From Punica granatum (Eukaryota > Streptophyta > Magnoliopsida > Myrtales > Lythraceae), in contig NC_045131.1 in the NCBI RefSeq assembly GCF_007655135.1, positions 21,188,001 to 21,252,000 of the forward strand: DNA of 64,000 nucleotides, written 5' to 3'. Positions 60,377 through 64,000 of this stretch are shown in pieces. Positions within the stretch are counted from its first letter, which is position 1, and the number at the start of each line of letters is the position of its first letter. The notes beneath the pieces are model-generated. The model searched no databases, was not told the origin of the DNA, and saw nothing but the letters and a program-made list of their open reading frames with translations. A program made the position numbers and the translations under genes.

Positions 60377-63000
60377 TTAATGGTTGTCGACAATCATCGA
60401 AGGAGTACCTCTAGTCGTTTTTTTAATTTAATTATTTTTATTTTCAAAAAATATTTTATTGACAAATAATTTGCATGTGAATGGATTGGACAGAAATTTA
60501 AATGGCAAACTTGCTGTGACATGTCGTAGGATAATAATGAACAAAAATGAATTGAGACAAAATAATACAAAAGGATAATGAAGGATTGAGAATTCGAAGA
60601 ACTTTTTTATTAGATCAATATGATCAGTATATTGGAGTATCAATTTTTAATTAAGAATGAGGTGGACTATCCTTTCTTCCCTTAAAAATATGGTAGTATG
60701 TCACTTGACAATATCTCAAGGATGAAATTGGAATTTACCATATCCTAATACTCCAAAAAAATTTATAAAAAAATGAATATCAACCTTATATCGAGTAAAT
60801 CTTACATAACCCATTTTATTGACATATTAGCCTGTTCTTCTCATGCAAGCTTAATGGATAGAAAATCATAAATGGACCTTGGACAAAATTATGATGATGT
60901 ATGCCGTGCGCAACTGGAGTCTTAGCTGGTTGCAATAACTTATGCTTACTTTTTCAACCCTTGCTTTTACAGGCAAACGCAGTTAATTAAATATCTTTAT
61001 CCTTCAAACATCGTCACCAAGAAGGGTGGTATACATAGAACGGTTATATGTATTGAAGTAGAAGAAATAAAATCACAGTTGTATGTGGTATCACAATTTC
61101 TATTACTCTTTAGAAATATCACCAAAATGAAAAAAGTTTAATATTTTATTATTTTACCATGTAAATTTCATTATATATAACATTACATACAAAACTTTCT
61201 CGATAATAAGGGTGGTAATTTTTCCGTGGCTAACAAGGGTGGTAATTTTAAGAAGATAAATAAATTCATAAACGTCATTTCAAAAGCTTTCGTTATGTTT
61301 AATTTCTTTAAGCAATTGTACTGTTAATTTATAATAAAAAAAAATTTTGAATTTGATTTTCACTAGCGAAATTCATTTTTTACAAATCTTATATGTGAAA
61401 AAATAAATTTGCTTTTGACTTTGAAGTATAGTTATTACTTTATTTAACTTTACTCTACTTAAAAAAATAAGATAAAATATATGAAAAAATTTATTATTAA
61501 AAAAATTAATTTTAATAATTATTAAAAAAATACGTTAGAGAATTTATTATAAAATTTAAAAAAATAAAAAATTTGATTATATAAAATAATTTAATATTAA
61601 AAAATTAATTGTATTAAAAAAATATGTGAAAGAATTTATTATTAAATTAAAAAATAAAAAAAGTAATAATTTTATTGAATTAAGGTAAGGATATAGTAGA
61701 AAAAACAATTATCACATACAGTGTATTCGGGAATGTCTAATCAATCACATCGCACTTTCAACCTTATGATTTCGCAAAAAAGGAACAACGCTCACTACTG
61801 TAGCTTAGATATCTACATGCCGATATTATATGTCTTAAAATCTAGCACTGCAATCGATTTAGTTTAAAAGAATTAATGTCATGGTAGGATTCCTGTGACA
61901 AAGATAGCACTTGTGCAATCGAACGACCATTGACTGTGACTTTGGATTTGTTGACGGGGGAACACATTAATTCCTCCAGGAAAAGCTTTGACCGCCGATA
62001 TATCTGTCGGACCTTTTCTTCCTTTCTTGATGGATGATAGGCAAAAGGAGCTGATATGATATCTGTTGGAGAGAGTTGCACACGAGCGGGCATGCGACAA
62101 AGTGGACGGCAGCCTAATTTCCGCGTAGTCAATAATGCAATTAAGAATACCAAGCTTGAAATTACTAGTCTGTCTTCCAATCTGCTCTTGGTTGAAAAAA
62201 TTCATATTCAATGTGTCGAATTTACACAAGCTGTTTACTAGTGATGCTGGGTCAGAAGCCTCTTAAGAAGTGCACATTTTCGGTGGTTCCGAACTCATTA
62301 TTTGATAAACCGTCTATTTCACTTAGTATTTTATATGATATTACGTGATTTATTATTTTCTAATTTAAATTTAAAAAATGAAAAAAAATGAATTTCGCTT
62401 CTTTTTTTTTAAAAAAAATCAAGTCAGCTTGTTAGTTTTTTTCCCCCAAACTTTGAGTCAGAGATGGGACAATTTTAAAAAATAATAAAAGATTAAAAAA
62501 TCAAAGATAGACCAAAATTTACTTACATTTGTTGGTGGCCCGAACTAATGTCAATCCCTTTATCGTCTCTTCGGCATATCAACAATCAAACTTCTTTTGT
62601 TCTCATCATCGCGTCAGTCTGCTAATAGGAGACACAATCGACCAAATTTGCTTGATCGGAGAAAGAGGCGTGCATTTGGCAAGTTAAAAAAGCACAGAAA
62701 AGATTGCTAATCTATTATAATATATTACTTTTTTCAGTCACATTACAAGGAAGTCTTATGCTTAATACAATAAACAGTAAGGACAATAATACCACACTGC
62801 ACAAATTTTTTCGGTATTCACGTTACAGCATAAATTCAAATAATTTTACGATTCAACATAAATTTTTTTTTGACCGGACAACATATCATTGGTGTTCTAT
62901 TAAAAATTGGACGGAATTGTAAAGTGATGATTTTTTTGAGACATTTAAAAGGTAACTTTTAAAAAATAAAATAAACTAAAAAATATATATATATATATAA
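60377..63000. other. AT-rich intergenic sequence, no supported gene
   Basis: Mostly A/T-rich. A minus-strand 112-codon frame at 61842-62180 has a hydrophobic start but no recognisable family. A (TA)n run ends the region at about 62982-63000. Confidence 0.5.
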
Positions 63001-64000
63001 AGGCCGGTTGGGATTGGGAAGTGGGCTGGGATCGGGAAGGGGGTCGAGAGCTCCCCTCGGGAAGGAGGCCTGTAGAAGAATCCGGATAAGTTATCTTGGC
63101 TGGTTTCATGTTGTACACCTCCTAATTTAGCTGAATTTGTTTTCCATAGTTGTCGTTGTTCTCTTGGCCGGCACATGTACATATACTTGTACATGAAATT
63201 AGTGAATGGAATAGATAAATTTTGCATATCCGAGTTTTTATGGTATCATAGTAGGGTCCATGCAATCGTGGATTTGTACGGGTTCACACTAAGACAAGTC
63301 TAGAGTCTCTTTATCAAGGACAGCCAAATTGTGCCCTTGTTGACCCGATGTAGAGAATTTGTGGTCTCTTTAGATCAACTGTGGAGAGAACTGCCCGCCT
63401 AGTAGTCAATTATTCTTCCTCTCGCCTAAGGGTGGAAGTCCAATCCCGGATCGTAGTCGGTTCTCGAGGGACTGTCCAAATTCACGTGGCACATATAGGT
63501 GAAATGTCAAAATTACTTGTTGTCACGTATGCGCGAGCATTGAGAGTTAAATATCACATGAAAAAGTGAAATAGAAAACTATAAGTTTATAAGAAAGTTC
63601 AGAATCTGCATAACAAGTCAAAAACCGTGATGCCAGTAGAAATAATTCAGAAGAAACCAGGAAAGGTCAGACACGGGAGAATCAGAGGATAATAAATATG
63701 AAATAGAACAACGTGCGGATGAAATGGGCAAGCCAAAGAGGAATTGCAGGCCACCAGAACAATTGAAAGACTGTACACCCCACACGGACACCTCGGACCC
63801 TCTCCGCGACTCACCAAGCAGTTACCTCAAATATGTCCTATCCCATTGATACGCTTATGAATTATATATGATCATTTATCGGCTCACTTAGAATGGTTCT
63901 AGCTGCTATAGCTGCATATATAGAGCTGAGAGAATGCTCGAAGAAATTTGAGCGCTTGAGCGGAATGGCACCTGGACCATTGAGCCCTTAACAGAAGGAA
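63001..64000. other. Right edge, no recognisable gene
   Basis: No long open frame with family resemblance and no LTR terminus is recognised. Confidence 0.5.

Noticed and set aside
61842..62229. Minus-strand frames of 112-116 codons
   Set aside because: Two overlapping frames with no family motif; coding status cannot be supported.

Overview
This window is plant nuclear DNA, most likely from a dicot. It carries a five-exon gene with GT-AG introns and is otherwise dominated by very long-LTR Ty3/gypsy elements of the Ogre/Tat type, whose primer-binding sites match the 3' end of plant tRNA-Arg. The species cannot be fixed from sequence alone; a Myrtales genome such as pomegranate is only a guess.

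Layout. (1) 1-17478, plus strand: a non-autonomous LTR element (LARD) in tandem form: internal 3' part (1-4221), LTR (4222-7373), complete internal region (7374-14324), LTR (14325-17478). The 10,103-bp period is almost identical between copies. No gag or pol is present; the internal region is built largely of hairpin-forming repeat arrays. (2) 17479-28492, minus strand: the internal region of an Ogre-type autonomous element. It has a tRNA-Arg PBS, an extra ORF1, gag, a protease with a changed active-site residue, a probable intron, RT, two RNase H domains, integrase, and a 3' non-coding hairpin array. Frameshifts and stops break gag-pol; ORF1 is open. Its PBS and leader match those of the LARD, so the two look like a non-autonomous/autonomous pair. 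(3) 28492-45876: the Ogre 5' LTR (minus), split by a 5.05-kb solo LTR (plus, 5-bp target duplication AGGGC), followed by stacked truncated LTR 5' ends in minus orientation and an opposing plus-strand LTR whose U3 end appears flipped. (4) 45877-47770: AT-rich flank with small repeats, an (AAT)n tract and a G22-TCA-C8 tract. (5) 47771-56757, plus strand: a five-exon HAD-superfamily phosphatase-like gene, the only ordinary host gene, with a LINE remnant and a MITE-like element in its introns. (6) 56758-64000: AT-rich intergenic DNA with a decayed Ogre-family LTR end and a MITE-like element.

The most unusual signal is the repeated use of short RNA-type hairpins in the non-coding parts of the LARD and the Ogre. 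One array varies in stem sequence while keeping complementarity and is shared by both elements. A second is made of C(UNCG)G-like tetraloop hairpins. A third uses GGAC-TTCGY-GTCC hairpins. A fourth is a 30-bp tandem of TCGGG-ACGTA-CCCGA at the element junction. Together they suggest an RNA-level function such as packaging or recognition of the non-autonomous element by its partner. That function is inference.
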